Assembly (NCBI RefSeq): GCF_050496545.1
Contig: NZ_JBNVZV010000004.1
Span: 62,001-126,000 of the forward strand
Length of the DNA: 64,000 nt
Reading direction: 5' to 3'
Source: Phycicoccus avicenniae_A
GTDB lineage: Bacteria; Actinomycetota; Actinomycetes; Actinomycetales; Dermatophilaceae
Position 1 is the stretch's first letter. Every line of letters begins with the position of its first letter. Below, one piece after another: positions 1 through 9,036 of this stretch. The notes under the pieces are model-generated. The model saw nothing but the letters and a program-made list of their open reading frames with translations, had not been told where the DNA came from and searched no databases. Made by a program: the position numbers and the translations under genes.

Positions 1-1
1 G

Positions 2-241
2 GTGCTCGTCCACGACCCGATGTACTCCGCCGACGAGATCACCGCGTTCGGCTGGGAGCCGTACGCCCTCGGCGAGCCCGCCGACCTCGTCGTCCTCCAG
101 GCCGACCACGCCGAGTACCGCGACCTCGGCGCCGAGGACCTCCCCGGTGCCACCGTCGTCGTCGACGGCCGCAGGGTCCTGGACCGCGACCGCTTCCCCG
201 AGGCGCGCTTCCTCGTCGTCGGCCAGGCCGAGGTCGCCTGA
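2..241 (+). CDS. Nucleotide-sugar dehydrogenase, C-terminal fragment (WbpA/WecC type)
   Basis: Only the last 79 codons are in the window; the gene runs off the left edge. The visible part resembles the C-terminal UDP-binding domain of the UDP-glucose/GDP-mannose dehydrogenase superfamily: VLVHDPMYS near the start and PADLVVLQADHAEY, typical of the Rossmann half that closes over the nucleotide. Family enzymes oxidise C6 of a UDP-sugar to a uronate with two NAD+. Its stop overlaps the ATG of the next gene (TGATG), so it belongs to the same operon. Because acetyltransferase, aminotransferase and 3-dehydrogenase genes follow, the likely substrate is UDP-GlcNAc (WbpA role). That substrate is inferred from context, since the catalytic cysteine lies outside the window. 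Confidence 0.75.
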   Translation: MLVHDPMYSADEITAFGWEPYALGEPADLVVLQADHAEYRDLGAEDLPGATVVVDGRRVLDRDRFPEARFLVVGQAEVA

Positions 242-840
242 TGGCGGTGCGTGTCGTCGACTCCGCCGACGTCGCCGAGTCCGCGAGCATCGGTGACGGC
301 AGCTCGGTCTGGCACCTGGCCCAGGTCCGCGAGGACGCCGTCCTGGGTGCGAACTGCATCGTCGGCCGGGGCGCCTACGTGGGCACGGGCGTGCGGATGG
401 GCGACAACTGCAAGCTCCAGAACTACGCCCTCGTCTACGAGCCGGCCGTCCTCGAGGACGGCGTGTTCGTCGGGCCCGCCGTCGTCTTCACCAACGACCA
501 CTACCCGCGCTCGGTGGCCCCCGACGGCACCCTCAAGCGCGGTGACGACTGGGAGGCCGTGGGCGTCACCTGCCGCGAGGGCTCCTCGATCGGGGCCCGG
601 GCCGTGTGCATCGCCCCGGTGACCGTCGGCCGCTGGGCCATGGTCGCGGCCGGCTCGGTCGTCACCAAGGACGTCCCCGACTTCGCGCTCGTCGCCGGTG
701 TCCCGGCGCGGCGCATCCGCTGGGTCGGGCGGGCCGGTGTCCCGCTCGAGCCCGGACCCACGGACGGCAGCTGGGTGTGCCCCAGCACCGGCCGGACCTA
801 CACCGAGACCGCAGAGACCCTCACGGAGGACCCGCAGTGA
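241..840 (+). CDS. Hexapeptide N-acetyltransferase, WbpD/WlbB-like
   Basis: 199 aa left-handed beta-helix acetyltransferase. Imperfect hexapeptide repeats ([LIV]GxxxxI type) run from about residue 10 to 165. FTNDHYPR (Asn85, His87) matches the active-site region of WlbB/WbpD-type enzymes, which transfer acetyl from acetyl-CoA to the 3-amino group of UDP-2-acetamido-3-amino-2,3-dideoxy-glucuronate. The ATG overlaps the preceding stop (TGATG), and the next gene begins at a GTG inside this gene's end. The aminotransferase and Gfo/Idh neighbours are the exact partners of this reaction in the Pseudomonas wbp pathway. The fold is secure; the precise substrate is inferred from context. Confidence 0.82.
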   Translation: MAVRVVDSADVAESASIGDGSSVWHLAQVREDAVLGANCIVGRGAYVGTGVRMGDNCKLQNYALVYEPAVLEDGVFVGPAVVFTNDHYPRSVAPDGTLKRGDDWEAVGVTCREGSSIGARAVCIAPVTVGRWAMVAAGSVVTKDVPDFALVAGVPARRIRWVGRAGVPLEPGPTDGSWVCPSTGRTYTETAETLTEDPQ

Positions 841-1925
841 ACGACTTCATCCCGCCCGCCAAGCCGCTCATCGGCGACGAGGAGCGGGCGGCGGTCGACC
901 GCGTGCTCCGCAGCGGCATGCTCGCGCAGGGCCCCGAGGTCGCGGCGTTCGAGCAGGAGTTCTCCGAGCACTTCGGGCTCGGCCGCGCCTGCGTCGCCGT
1001 CAACAGCGGCACCTCCGGCCAGCACCTCGGCCTGCTCTCCAGCGGCGTGAAGGCCGGCGACGAGGTCATCGTCCCGTCCTTCACCTTCGCCGCCACCGCC
1101 AACTCGGTCGCCCTCACCGGCGCCACCCCCGTGTTCGCGGACATCGACGCCGACGACTTCTGCCTGTCGGCGGCCGCGGTCGAGGCCGCCGTCACCGAGC
1201 GGACCGTGGGCATCATGCCGGTCCACCTCTACGGCCACCCGGCCAAGATGGACGCCCTCGGCGCGGTCGCCGAGAAGCACGGCCTCAAGATCTTCGAGGA
1301 CGCCGCGCAGGCCCACGGCGCCTCGCTCAACGGCACCCCGGTCGGGGCCTTCGGCACCTTCGCGATGTTCTCGCTGTACCCGACGAAGAACATGACCTCG
1401 GGTGAGGGCGGCATGGTCTCGGTCGAGAGCGCCGAGGTCGAGCGCCTCGTGCGGCTCTACCGCAACCAGGGGATGGAGAAGCAGTACCACAACGAGGTCG
1501 TCGGCCTGAACAACCGCATGACCGACATCCACGCCGCCATCGGCCGCGTCCAGCTGACCAAGGTCGGCGCCTGGACCGCCCAGCGCCAGGCGAACGCGGC
1601 CTTCTACGACGCGAACCTCGAGGGCGTCACCGTGCCCCCGGTGGCCGACGGTGCCGTGCACGTCTACCACCAGTACACGATCCGCGTGCCCGAGGGCCGC
1701 GACGCCTTCTCGGCGGCGCTCAAGGAGCAGTTCAACATCGGCTCGGGGATGTTCTACCCCGTCCCGAACCACCGCCTCGCCCCCTTCCAGGTGGACGTCG
1801 ACCTGCCCGAGACCGAGCGGGCCGCCGCCGAGTGCCTCTCGCTGCCCGTGCACCCCTCGCTCTCGCAGGGGGACCTCGAGCGCGTCGTCGAGGCCGTCAA
1901 CACCCTCGCGAAGGCAGGTGCCTGA
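837..1925 (+). CDS. DegT/DnrJ/EryC1 aminotransferase, WbpE-like
   Basis: 362 aa PLP-dependent sugar aminotransferase. Visible landmarks are the phosphate-binding NSGTSG near residue 60, EDAAQAHGA contacting the PLP ring, and Lys184 in YPTKNMTSGEGG as the Schiff-base lysine. The GTG at 837 overlaps the preceding stop by 4 bases (GTGA) and has GGAGG just upstream; the open frame further upstream is antisense-like noise. In the WbpE role it would transaminate the 3-keto sugar made by the Gfo/Idh enzyme, usually with glutamate as donor. Length and motifs are normal for the family. A role on a 4-keto sugar cannot be excluded from sequence alone. Confidence 0.86.
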   Translation: MNDFIPPAKPLIGDEERAAVDRVLRSGMLAQGPEVAAFEQEFSEHFGLGRACVAVNSGTSGQHLGLLSSGVKAGDEVIVPSFTFAATANSVALTGATPVFADIDADDFCLSAAAVEAAVTERTVGIMPVHLYGHPAKMDALGAVAEKHGLKIFEDAAQAHGASLNGTPVGAFGTFAMFSLYPTKNMTSGEGGMVSVESAEVERLVRLYRNQGMEKQYHNEVVGLNNRMTDIHAAIGRVQLTKVGAWTAQRQANAAFYDANLEGVTVPPVADGAVHVYHQYTIRVPEGRDAFSAALKEQFNIGSGMFYPVPNHRLAPFQVDVDLPETERAAAECLSLPVHPSLSQGDLERVVEAVNTLAKAGA

Positions 1926-1927
1926 GC

Positions 1928-2923
1928 ATGGCGAACCTGCGTGCCGGCCTGATCGGCCTCGGGATGATGGGGCGCCACCACGCCCGCGTCCTGGCCAGCC
2001 TCCCCGGTGTCGACCTCGTCGCCGTCGCCGACCCGGGCGGTGACGTCCACGGCGTCTCCGGCGGGCGCCCGGTCGAGGCCGACATCGAGGCGCTCATCGG
2101 CCACGGCCTCGACTACTGCATGGTCGCGGTGCCCACCGTCTACCACGAGGCGATCGGGCTGGCGCTGGCCGAGGCCGGCGTCCACGCGATGATCGAGAAG
2201 CCGCTCGCCCAGGACACCGCGTCCTCCACGCGCGTCGCCGAGGCCTTCGAGGCCCAGGGCCTCGTCGGTGCCGTCGGGCACATCGAGCGCTACAACCCGG
2301 CCCTCCAGCAGGCCCGCTCCCGCATCGAGGCCGGCGAGCTCGGCGAGGTGTACCAGGTCATCACCCGCCGGCAGGGCCCGTTCCCGGCGCGCATCGCCGA
2401 CGTGGGCGTCGTCAAGGACCTCGGCACCCACGACATCGACCTCACCGCCTGGGTCACCCAGCAGGAGTTCGTCTCGGTCGCCGCGCGCACCACGCACCGC
2501 TCGGGCCGCGAGCACGAGGACATGGTCTCGGTCGTGGGCCAGCTCTCGCTCGGCACCATCACCAACCACCTCGTCAACTGGCTGACCCCGTTCAAGGAGC
2601 GGCTCACGGTCATCACCGGCGAGAAGGGCTCGTTCGTCGCCGACACCCTGACGGCCGACCTCACCTTCCACGCGAACGGCAAGACCGAGCAGGCCTGGGA
2701 CGCGATCTCGAAGTTCCGCGGGGTCTCCGAGGGCGACGTCGTCCGCTTCGCCATCGCCAAGCCCGAGCCGCTGCGCACCGAGCACGAGCAGTTCCGCGAC
2801 GCCGTGCTGGGCCAGGACGCCGACATCGTGACGATGGCCCAGGGCCTGCGCACGGTCCGGGTCGCCGAGGCCTGCCTCGAGTCGGCCGCGACGGGTACCA
2901 CCGTCGCCCTCGACGTGTCGTGA
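1928..2923 (+). CDS. Gfo/Idh/MocA oxidoreductase, WbpB-like
   Basis: 331 aa. The N-terminal Rossmann fold has GLIGLGMMGRHHARVL and an acidic VAVADPGG end to strand 2, indicating NAD preference. The family signature EKPLA (Lys91) is followed by the substrate-binding alpha/beta domain with HIERYNPA and KDLGTHDIDL. The ATG lies 2 bp after the aminotransferase stop. In the wbp pathway this enzyme oxidises C3 of UDP-GlcNAcA to a ketone, regenerating NAD by reducing 2-oxoglutarate, and hands the product to WbpE. Gene order here (A, D, E, B) differs from Pseudomonas but the set is the same. Confidence 0.84.
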   Translation: MANLRAGLIGLGMMGRHHARVLASLPGVDLVAVADPGGDVHGVSGGRPVEADIEALIGHGLDYCMVAVPTVYHEAIGLALAEAGVHAMIEKPLAQDTASSTRVAEAFEAQGLVGAVGHIERYNPALQQARSRIEAGELGEVYQVITRRQGPFPARIADVGVVKDLGTHDIDLTAWVTQQEFVSVAARTTHRSGREHEDMVSVVGQLSLGTITNHLVNWLTPFKERLTVITGEKGSFVADTLTADLTFHANGKTEQAWDAISKFRGVSEGDVVRFAIAKPEPLRTEHEQFRDAVLGQDADIVTMAQGLRTVRVAEACLESAATGTTVALDVS

Positions 2924-2975
2924 TCCTCGGAGGCGCCCCCCGGGCGTCGTCGAGCGCTGCGGAGGAGGACCGGCC

Positions 2976-5123
2976 GTGGACGAGGTGAGCACCGGCGCGG
3001 CCGGCGTCCGCACGGCCCCGGCCGAGCCCGGCACGACGGCCCCGGCGGTCGACCGGTCGAGGTTCCGGCCGGACATCGAGGGGCTGCGGGCCATCGCCGT
3101 CGTCAGCGTGATGCTGTGGCACGCCGGCCTGCCGTTCCTGCCCGGTGGCTTCGTCGGCGTCGACGTCTTCTTCGTCATCTCCGGGTACCTGATGACCGGG
3201 CTGCTCGCCCGCGAGCTGCAGCAGCGCCGGCGCATCTCGTTCCTCGGGTTCTACGCCCGCCGGGCCAAGCGGCTGCTGCCCGCGGCCTCGGTCACCCTCG
3301 TCGTGGTGGCGCTCGCCACCCTCGTCCTGCTGCCGCGGATCCGGGCGGCCGAGGTCGGGCGGGACATCGTCGCCAGCGCGCTCTACGTCATCAACTGGCG
3401 GTTGGCCGAGGGGTCGGTCGACTACCTCGCCGCCGACAACGCGCCCAGCCCGGTGCTGCACTTCTGGTCGCTGGCGGTCGAGGAGCAGTTCTACATCCTC
3501 TGGCCGCTGGTCCTCGCCCTCATCGGGCTGCTCGCACGCCGGCGGGCCTCCACGACGGGGCCGGTCGCGTGGGGGCTGGCCCTCATCGCCGTGCCGTCCT
3601 TCCTCTGGTCGGTGCACTACACCTCCGCCGAGCCCGAGAAGGCCTACTTCGTCACCACGACCCGTCTCTGGGAGCTGGCGGTGGGTGGTCTCGTCGCGGT
3701 CCTCGGCCCGGCGCTGGCGCGGCTCATCGCGCCCCGGGTCGCCGCCGCCGTCGGCTGGGCCGGGCTGGCCGTCGTCGCCGCGACCATGGTCCTGCTCCAG
3801 GAGACCTACCCCTTCCCCGGATGGGTCGCCGCCCTCCCCGTGCTCGGTACGGCCGCGGTCATCGCCGTCGGGCCGGTCGCGGGTCCCCGTGGGCCGGTCG
3901 CCGTGCTGCGGCCGCGCCCGATGCAGCAGATCGGGAAGCTGTCGTACTCGCTCTACCTCTGGCACTGGCCCGTCCTCGTTGTCGCGACGGCGCTGCTGCT
4001 CGACCGACCGGGCCACCTCGACCCCACCGTCGGCGTCGCCGTCGTCGCGCTGTCGGTCATCCCCGCCTGGCTGTCGTTCCGCTTCGTCGAGGAGCCGGTG
4101 CGCCAGCGCCGCTCCAGCACCGGCGACCTGCGCCGCTGGTCGCTGTCGATGGGGGCGGCCTGCACCGCGCTGTCCCTCACGGCCGGGCTGGCGCTCGTCG
4201 GCGTGGCCGCGCTCTGGGAGCGCGATGCCGCGCGGCCCCCGGCGAACGCCACCGGGGCGGCCGTCCTCGGCACGGGTGACCCGCGCGGGTCCGCGGCCGG
4301 GCGCGCCGTCGACGACCCGGGCCGCTTCACGCCGCCGGCGGCCACGGTGCGCGACGACATCCCCAGCAGCTACCCCGACGGGTGCCACGTGCAGGACAAC
4401 CCGTCGCCGAAGGCCGTGGGGTGCACCTACGGGGACCCGAAGGGTGACTACACGGTCGCCCTCCTCGGTGACTCGCACGCCGCCCAGTGGGTGCCGACCT
4501 TCCGGGCCCTCGCCGACCAGCGCGGCTGGCGCCTGCTCGTCTACACCAAGTCGAGCTGCCCGCTCGTCGACGCGAGCATCGCCTACGGCAAGGACGACCG
4601 CCCGTACGCCGGGTGTGCCGGCTGGAACGCCGACGTGCAGCGGATCATGGCGCGCGAGCGGCCCGACCTCGTCCTCACCTCCTCGACGTCGTACCTCGTC
4701 AACGAGGGTGGCGGGGTCCTCGACCAGGCTGCCTCCGACGCGGCCGTCGAGAAGGGGTTCCGTGAGTCCTGGGCCCGCCTCGTCGCGCTGGGGGCGAGCG
4801 TCGTCCCCATCGCCGACACCCCGCGGCCCGGCTTCGACATGGGTGAGTGCGTCTCGGCGAACGAGGGGTCGCTGACCACCTGCGCGACCGAGCGGTCCAC
4901 GGCCCTCTCGCTGGCGGCCCCCACGGTCACGGCCGCCGCGAAGGGCCAGCAGGGGGTCCACCTGCTCGACCTCAACGACTTCGTCTGCCCCGACACCCGC
5001 TGCGCCCCCGTCATCGGCCACGTCCTCGTCTTCCGCGACGAGAGCCACCTCACCGCGACCTACGCGCGCTCCCTCGCGGCCGCCGCGCTCGCCCGGCTCC
5101 AGGAGGTCGTCGATGTCCCCTGA
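2976..5123 (+). CDS. Membrane acyltransferase 3 with C-terminal SGNH domain (OafA/OatA type)
   Basis: 715 aa. The N-terminal half (about 30-400) is a polytopic acyltransferase-3 domain: DIEGLRAIAVV, then LWHAG with the conserved His, FVGVDVFFVISGYL, FWSLAVEEQFY and about ten hydrophobic segments. The C-terminal half (about 430-715) is an exported SGNH hydrolase-like domain with Ser500 in GDSHAAQW and the Asp688/His691 pair in DESH. Such fusions carry acetyl across the membrane and transfer it to a glycan hydroxyl (peptidoglycan, capsule or teichoic polymer). GTG start preceded by GGAGGAGG. It sits between sugar-nucleotide genes and a glycosyltransferase, so the likely acceptor is the polysaccharide of this locus. 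Confidence 0.88.
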   Translation: MDEVSTGAAGVRTAPAEPGTTAPAVDRSRFRPDIEGLRAIAVVSVMLWHAGLPFLPGGFVGVDVFFVISGYLMTGLLARELQQRRRISFLGFYARRAKRLLPAASVTLVVVALATLVLLPRIRAAEVGRDIVASALYVINWRLAEGSVDYLAADNAPSPVLHFWSLAVEEQFYILWPLVLALIGLLARRRASTTGPVAWGLALIAVPSFLWSVHYTSAEPEKAYFVTTTRLWELAVGGLVAVLGPALARLIAPRVAAAVGWAGLAVVAATMVLLQETYPFPGWVAALPVLGTAAVIAVGPVAGPRGPVAVLRPRPMQQIGKLSYSLYLWHWPVLVVATALLLDRPGHLDPTVGVAVVALSVIPAWLSFRFVEEPVRQRRSSTGDLRRWSLSMGAACTALSLTAGLALVGVAALWERDAARPPANATGAAVLGTGDPRGSAAGRAVDDPGRFTPPAATVRDDIPSSYPDGCHVQDNPSPKAVGCTYGDPKGDYTVALLGDSHAAQWVPTFRALADQRGWRLLVYTKSSCPLVDASIAYGKDDRPYAGCAGWNADVQRIMARERPDLVLTSSTSYLVNEGGGVLDQAASDAAVEKGFRESWARLVALGASVVPIADTPRPGFDMGECVSANEGSLTTCATERSTALSLAAPTVTAAAKGQQGVHLLDLNDFVCPDTRCAPVIGHVLVFRDESHLTATYARSLAAAALARLQEVVDVP

Positions 5124-5147
5124 CCCGGAGGGCCCCGCCCCGGTCGG

Positions 5148-5153
5148 TAGGGT
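5148..5153 (+). promoter_or_regulatory. -10 element TAGGGT for the GT4 gene
   Basis: TAGGGT lies 7 bases before GTG 5161 and no Shine-Dalgarno sequence intervenes, suggesting a leaderless internal transcript. Confidence 0.5.
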
Positions 5154-5160
5154 CGCGGGC

Positions 5161-6339
5161 GTGCCCGCCCCCGTCGTCCGCCTCGTCACCCGGCTCTTCG
5201 CACCCGAGGTCGGTGCGGCCGCGTTCCGCCAGCGCGTCCTCGCCGACTCGTTCTCCGAGCTCGGCTGCTCCGTCGAGGTCGTGACGACCCGCCCGCCCGC
5301 CGAGGTCCTCCAGACCGCGGGCGGAACCCACGACGGGGCCCTGAGGGTCTCGCGCTGGCCGGTGCTCCGCGACGAGAACGGCAACGTGCGCGGGTACGTC
5401 CACTACCTCAGCTTCGACGCGCCGGCGCTGGTGCGCCTCCTCGCCCGGCGCCCCCCGGCGTTCTACGTCGCCGAACCGCCGCCCACCACCGGGCTCGTCG
5501 TGCGGCTGGTCGCCGCCCTCCACCGGCGGCCCTACGTCTACTACGCCGCCGACGTCTGGTCCGACGGCGCCGCGAGCGCGGGGGCACCCGGCGTCGTCGT
5601 CTCCCTGCTGCGCCGCCTCGAGGCCGCCGTCCTGCGGCGCGCCGTGCTCGTCCTCTCCGTCTCGGAGGGGGTGTCCGAGCGCCTCGAGCTGCTCGGCGTG
5701 CCCGCCGAGCGCATCCTCCTCGTGGGCAACGGGGTCGACACCTCGGTCTTCACCCCCGACGGTCCCGACGCCGGCGAGGCCGGGCCCTACTTCGCCTACG
5801 CCGGAACGATGTCCGAGTGGCAGGGCGCCGACGTCTTCGTCGAGGCCCTCGCCCTCGTGCGCCGCGAGCACCCCGACGCGCGGATCGTCTTCATGGGGCA
5901 GGGCAGCGAGCAGGCCGCACTCCGGGCCCTGGCCGAGCGCACGGTGCCGGGCGCCGTCGAGCTGCGGGGGGTGGTCCCGCCCGCGGTCGTCGCCTCGACG
6001 ATGCGCGGCGCCGCGGCCGGCCTGGTCTCCATCCGCCCCGGCCTCGGCTACGACTTCGCCAAGCCCACGAAGATCTACGCCGCCACCGGCAGCGGAACGC
6101 CGGTGGTCTTCGCCGGCGAGGGCGCGGGGCGCGAGCTCGTGACGAGCCAGCGCCTGGGGTGGGCTCCGGGTTACGAGGTCGAGGCCGTCGCGGCCGCGAT
6201 GTCCGCGGCCGTCCGCGAGCAGCGCACGCCCGAGCGCACCACGCGGCTCGCCGACTGGACCGAGGCCAACGCCTCGCTCGGCGCGGCGGCGAGGTCGGCG
6301 GCCTCCGCCACCCTCGACGCGGTGCACCGCACCCGCTGA
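5161..6339 (+). CDS. GT4-family glycosyltransferase (WcaI/WbuB-like)
   Basis: 392 aa from GTG 5161. GT-B fold retaining glycosyltransferase. The N-terminal domain opens with RLVTRLFAPEVGAAAFR, typical of GT4 acceptor domains. The C-terminal domain has LLVGNGVDTSVF, FAYAGTMSEWQGAD and the donor-binding segment around RPGLGYDFAKPTKIYAATGSG, close to the usual E-x7-E region. An alternative start at ATG 5113 has a good AGGAGG and overlaps the previous gene by 11 bases. I preferred 5161 because a TAGGGT -10 sits 7 bases upstream and the extra 16 residues are low-complexity. Both could be used. It probably adds a sugar to the lipid-linked repeat unit on the cytoplasmic face; donor unknown. Confidence 0.82.
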   Translation: MPAPVVRLVTRLFAPEVGAAAFRQRVLADSFSELGCSVEVVTTRPPAEVLQTAGGTHDGALRVSRWPVLRDENGNVRGYVHYLSFDAPALVRLLARRPPAFYVAEPPPTTGLVVRLVAALHRRPYVYYAADVWSDGAASAGAPGVVVSLLRRLEAAVLRRAVLVLSVSEGVSERLELLGVPAERILLVGNGVDTSVFTPDGPDAGEAGPYFAYAGTMSEWQGADVFVEALALVRREHPDARIVFMGQGSEQAALRALAERTVPGAVELRGVVPPAVVASTMRGAAAGLVSIRPGLGYDFAKPTKIYAATGSGTPVVFAGEGAGRELVTSQRLGWAPGYEVEAVAAAMSAAVREQRTPERTTRLADWTEANASLGAAARSAASATLDAVHRTR

Positions 6340-6357
6340 CCCGGCGGGCCGCGGGTC

Positions 6358-7872
6358 TCAGGCCACGTCGTCGCCGGGGCGCCGCCGGAACCGGGCGAGC
6401 GGACCCAGCGGCACGAGGGCGAGGTCGCGGCGGCAGAGGACCCACCACACCGCGACGAAGAGCAGCGCGGTCAACGGCTCGGCCCACACCGGCAGGCCGA
6501 GCGCACGCTGGCCGACGACGGCCCCCACGACGAGCAGCACGGCGAGCGGCAGGCGCAGGACGACCCAGCCCCAGCGGTGCCGCCCGACCCTCCACTCGGC
6601 GAGGAGCGGCACGGCGCCGCTGACGACGGAGCCGGCGAGGAAGCCGACTGCGACGTCGACGGCGCTCGAGGGGCCGAGGAGCCACCAGACGAGGGCGCCG
6701 GTGCACAGGCCCGCGAAGCTCGCACCGGTCGTCACCCGCATGAGGCGGCGCGAGCGGGTGACGAGGGCGTTGACGCTCGGGACGGCCACGGTCGTCATCG
6801 TGATGGCGACGAGGAGGGCAGGCAGCACGGGGCTCTCGGGGTCGAACTTCGGACCCCAGACGAAGGCCATGATGAGCTGCGAGCAGATGGCCAGGCTGCC
6901 CAGGATGCTCACCATGACGACCTGGAGGACGCGTGCGGCCCGGTCGGTCTGGTCGAGGAAGGTCGCCGTGTCGCCGCGGGCCCACGACTCGGCGAGGGAG
7001 GGGAACAGGGCCAGGCTCAACGAGACGGCCAGCAGCGAGGCGGGTGTGGCGGTGGCCATCGAGGCCGCGAACTGTCCGGCGTCCTCGGGTCCGGTGCCCT
7101 TGGCGACGATCATCGCGACCTGGAGGAACCCGGCGCTCGCGACCGTCCCGGTGATCCCGAGCAGGACGAACTCGTCGAGCTCGCGGCGCAGGGGGCGGGC
7201 GAGCGGGGTGCGCTCGGCCCGGGCGACCCGTGGCCAGCTGGCGAGGACGTAGGCCGTGTACGACAGGACGAGCGGGGCGAGGAGCGCGGGGCCGCGCAGG
7301 CCGAGGAGCAGCGCGACGACGAGGACGACGACGCCCCCGATCCCGCTGAGGAGGTCCCAGGCGGTGGCCCGCCGCACCTGGCCCGTGCCGAAGAGGACGC
7401 CGCGCGTGAAGCTGTAGCCCGACCACGCCGCGGTGAAGAGGCCCACCCAGAGGCCGTCGACCCACCGGCCCCCGTCGTAGACGACCCAGAAGGCGACGCC
7501 GACCCCACCGAGGAGGAGCGAGAGGACGGCCGCGCGCTGCCTCAGGTGCACCGCGACGGCGTGCAGCTCGTCGCGGTCGCCGGTCGCCCGGGCCCGCGCG
7601 AGGTACTTCGAGGCCGCGCTGCCCACCGAGGTGGGGCCGAGCAGGGCGAGGAGGCTCGCCGTGGACATCGCCGACTGGAGGGCGCCGAGCACCGCGCGGC
7701 CGGCCAGACGGCCCACGAGCCAGCTCGTGACGAAGCGGAGCCCGCCCTGGGCGAGCAGGCCGACCATGCTCAGGGCGCTGTCCTTGGCGAGCGAGCGCGG
7801 TGGCGCCTCGCGGTCGAGGCGCAGGGGGCGCAGGAGGTCGCGCCACCCGCCTCCCGGACCTGCGGTCGCCAC
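6358..7872 (-). CDS. Polysaccharide flippase (Wzx/MurJ-like, MOP superfamily)
   Basis: 504 aa from GTG 7872, about a dozen hydrophobic segments spread over the whole length (for example VLSLLLGGVGVAFWVV and VVVLVVALLLGLRG). The opening SLAKDSALSMVGLLAQGGLRF and GPTSVGSAASKYLAR near residue 90 resemble oligosaccharide flippases of the polysaccharide-transport family. The role would be to flip the undecaprenyl-linked repeat unit outward. It starts 8 bases after the stop of the upstream glycosyltransferase on the same strand, with no strong Shine-Dalgarno, so translation is probably coupled. It converges on the GT4 gene with only 18 bases between them. No Wzy polymerase is recognisable in this part of the window. 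Confidence 0.8.
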   Translation of the reverse strand: MATAGPGGGWRDLLRPLRLDREAPPRSLAKDSALSMVGLLAQGGLRFVTSWLVGRLAGRAVLGALQSAMSTASLLALLGPTSVGSAASKYLARARATGDRDELHAVAVHLRQRAAVLSLLLGGVGVAFWVVYDGGRWVDGLWVGLFTAAWSGYSFTRGVLFGTGQVRRATAWDLLSGIGGVVVLVVALLLGLRGPALLAPLVLSYTAYVLASWPRVARAERTPLARPLRRELDEFVLLGITGTVASAGFLQVAMIVAKGTGPEDAGQFAASMATATPASLLAVSLSLALFPSLAESWARGDTATFLDQTDRAARVLQVVMVSILGSLAICSQLIMAFVWGPKFDPESPVLPALLVAITMTTVAVPSVNALVTRSRRLMRVTTGASFAGLCTGALVWWLLGPSSAVDVAVGFLAGSVVSGAVPLLAEWRVGRHRWGWVVLRLPLAVLLVVGAVVGQRALGLPVWAEPLTALLFVAVWWVLCRRDLALVPLGPLARFRRRPGDDVA

Positions 7873-7880
7873 GGGTGGGG

Positions 7881-9023
7881 TCAGCTCCCGAGGAGGCGTC
7901 GCACGAGCGCGTGCGACGTGGCGACGTCGGTCTCGTCGCTCAGCGTGCGCGCGTGGTCGTGGGCCGCCTGCTTCGCCGTGGCCACGCGCTCGGGGGTCAG
8001 CTCGCGCAGGGCCGCGACGAACGACTCCTTCGAGTAGTCGGTCGAGACGACGCCGAGGTCGTTGGCCGTGACGAACCGGGCCATCTCGGGGGAGGGGCTC
8101 ACGGCGAACGCGAGCCGCGCCTGGAGGAAGTCGAACAGCTTGTTGGGCAGGCAGTTCGCCATGTTGAAGTTGTCGGGCGGCAGCGAGAACACCCCGACGT
8201 CGTACGCGTTGAGCGCGCTCGGCAGCTCGGAGGGCGCGACGGGCGGGTGGATCGTGAGGCGCTCGCTCGTCGCGGCCAGCTCCTCGAGCTCGCGGAGGTA
8301 GGCGCCGCCGTCGCCGGCCGGGACGAGGTAGAGGTCGAGCGAGGTGTGCTCGAGCTCGAGGCTGGCCTCCATGAGCATGCGCAGGTTGCGGTTGGGCTCG
8401 GCTCCACCGCTGTGCGCCAACCGGATCCGGCCGCCGTCGAGCATCGGCGAGGGCTCGAGGTCCTCCCAGGGGCGTGCGTTGCGGACGAGCCCGGCGGTCG
8501 TGCCGTAGACCTTGTCGTACTCGGCGACGAGGCTCTCGGCCACCGTCGTCACGGCCGCGCAGCGCGGGAGGTAGGTGCGGCACATGTGGTCCATCAACGG
8601 CGCCACCATGTGCCGCCACACGAAGTACTGGTCGCGCTGGCCGGGGGCCCACTCGTGCATGTCACCCCACACGGGGGCGTCGCCCGAGACGGCGAAGGCC
8701 AGCGCGAGGGCGCGGGCGTCGTTGGCGACGACGAGGTCGAAGCGGCGCCCGTCGAGGGCCGCGAGGGCGTACCGCACCGCGGGGGCGTCGAGCTCGGCAC
8801 TGCGCAACCGGCGCAGCGCGAGCTTGAGGGCACCGACCGGCGTCTGCGGCAGCGTCTTCAGCTGCTCGGGAACCGACACGTGGTCGGTGGCTCCGTCCGG
8901 GAGCGGCCCGTAGCCGACGGTGGTCACGTCGCCGTGCTCGCGCAGGACGCGCAGCTGGCGCAGGACCCGGGCGTCGCGTGCGATCGGGGACAGCGAGATG
9001 CACAGGATCCGGGGGCGTGGCAC
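7881..9023 (-). CDS. Glycosyltransferase, GT4-like
   Basis: 380 aa from GTG 9023. PRILCISLSPIARDARVLRQLRVL is the usual GT-B N-terminal strand and acceptor helix. Later segments include VWGDMHEWAP, LAHSGGAEPNRNL, NAYDVGVFSLPPDNFNMANCLPNKLFDFL and MARFVTANDLG, matching the C-terminal donor domain in which the nucleotide-sugar contacts the PNKLFDFL helix. No transmembrane segment. The start is supported by a TAGGAT -10 element 7 bases upstream, which itself overlaps the stop codon of the epimerase gene. Its stop is followed within 8 bases by the flippase start, so the two genes form an operon with the epimerase. Donor and linkage unknown. Confidence 0.78.
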   Translation of the reverse strand: MPRPRILCISLSPIARDARVLRQLRVLREHGDVTTVGYGPLPDGATDHVSVPEQLKTLPQTPVGALKLALRRLRSAELDAPAVRYALAALDGRRFDLVVANDARALALAFAVSGDAPVWGDMHEWAPGQRDQYFVWRHMVAPLMDHMCRTYLPRCAAVTTVAESLVAEYDKVYGTTAGLVRNARPWEDLEPSPMLDGGRIRLAHSGGAEPNRNLRMLMEASLELEHTSLDLYLVPAGDGGAYLRELEELAATSERLTIHPPVAPSELPSALNAYDVGVFSLPPDNFNMANCLPNKLFDFLQARLAFAVSPSPEMARFVTANDLGVVSTDYSKESFVAALRELTPERVATAKQAAHDHARTLSDETDVATSHALVRRLLGS

Positions 9024-9030
9024 GGCGGCG

Positions 9031-9036
9031 ATCCTA
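9031..9036 (-). promoter_or_regulatory. -10 element TAGGAT for the 7881-9023 gene
   Basis: TAGGAT ends 7 bases before GTG 9023 and overlaps the TAG stop of the upstream epimerase. No Shine-Dalgarno is present, so a leaderless transcript is likely. Confidence 0.5.
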
